Positions 5,968 to 6,168 of a stretch of DNA of 6,168 nt are shown here, one piece after another. A model generated the notes under the pieces. The model was not told the origin of the DNA. It searched no databases and saw only the letters and a list, made by a program, of their open reading frames with translations. A program made the position numbers and the translations under genes. This DNA comes from Hermodarchaeum sp048885185 (lineage in GTDB: Archaea > Asgardarchaeota > Hermodarchaeia > Hermodarchaeales > Hermodarchaeaceae), in NCBI GenBank assembly GCA_048885185.1, contig JBHLQC010000100.1:1-6168 (forward strand). Direction: 5' to 3'. The stretch's first letter is position 1. Every line of letters begins with the position of its first letter.

Positions 5968-6168
5968 ATGGTAGTACATGCAGTGTGGATAATCGATACT
6001 AGTGGAATCCCACTTTACCATAAGGCATATTCGCCCCTCGAGTTTGATCCAACGCTATTTAGTAGTTTTTTCTCTTCTCTAGTTCATTTCCAAAGTGAAA
6101 TGATGGGTCGGCAATTACAGGATATCACTTTCGAAGATCTCTCCTTTAGTTACATTGTGGATGCTGGG
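5968..6168 (+). CDS. Longin/roadblock-like small protein, N-terminal 67 residues (runs off right edge)
   Basis: The frame is open from ATG 5968 to the window end. The visible part opens MVVHAVWIIDTSGIPLYHKA, two strands around a turn, then FDPTLFSSFFSSLVHFQSEM, an amphipathic helix, then strands in LQDITFEDLSFSYIVDAG. This beta-beta-alpha-beta order, with a polar turn (DTSGIPL) and a helix starting FDPTLFSSFF, resembles small longin or roadblock-type proteins that Asgard archaea encode in number and that in eukaryotes regulate small GTPases and vesicle coats. The assignment rests on pattern recognition of an incomplete protein, so it is tentative. It has no signal peptide. A Ras-like GTPase lies two genes upstream on the same strand, which is suggestive only, because AsnRS and a probable terminator come between. 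Confidence 0.65.
   Translation, partial: MVVHAVWIIDTSGIPLYHKAYSPLEFDPTLFSSFFSSLVHFQSEMMGRQLQDITFEDLSFSYIVDAG

Noticed and set aside
5922..6002. Small open frame from ATG 5922 (26 residues) before the right-edge gene
   Set aside because: It overlaps the longin-like gene start in another frame, the GGAGGT upstream is too far away, and the peptide has no features.
1..6168. CRISPR array, tRNA, insertion sequence or prophage genes
   Set aside because: No regularly spaced repeats, cloverleaf-like sequences, transposase motifs or terminal inverted repeats were seen on either strand.

Overview
The window looks archaeal, and most likely comes from an Asgard-type genome, possibly Thorarchaeota-like. 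The signs are an archaeal-type asparaginyl-tRNA synthetase, a tungsten aldehyde:ferredoxin oxidoreductase with a dedicated polyferredoxin, a Ras/Rab-like small GTPase with a WDFGGE switch II, and, at the right edge, the start of what looks like a longin/roadblock-type alpha-beta protein. Ribosome-binding sites of the AGGTG(A) type lie 6-9 bases before several starts, and three genes appear to use TTG or GTG. Base composition is moderate, with no obvious foreign island. The lineage is an inference; no rRNA gene is present to test it.

Layout. The left half is transcribed leftwards (minus strand). From right to left it holds a four-cluster [4Fe-4S] ferredoxin subunit (3244-3774), AOR (1329-3242, one base further on, so clearly one transcript), a 217-base gap with a near-perfect 26-base palindrome (1166-1191), an unrecognised 286-residue protein with a CPxC plus HGxPxH N-terminus (251-1111), and the first 42 codons of another unrecognised gene leaving the window (1-127). 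The right half is transcribed rightwards: the small GTPase (3949-4494), asparaginyl-tRNA synthetase (4552-5865), and the longin-like partial gene (5968-6168). The two halves diverge from a 174-base intergenic region (3775-3948) that must carry both promoters.

How the genes work together. The ferredoxin-like subunit and AOR form a redox pair: AOR would oxidise aldehydes to carboxylic acids at a tungsten-pterin site, and the polyferredoxin would carry the electrons onward. AsnRS is housekeeping translation. The GTPase and the longin-like protein flank AsnRS and resemble the eukaryote-like signalling and trafficking repertoire of Asgard archaea, but nothing here shows that they interact. No tRNA, rRNA, CRISPR array, insertion sequence or prophage signature was seen. 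The most unusual points are the non-canonical G3/G4 boxes of the GTPase, the palindrome upstream of the CPxC protein, and the unassigned CPxC/HGxPxH family itself.
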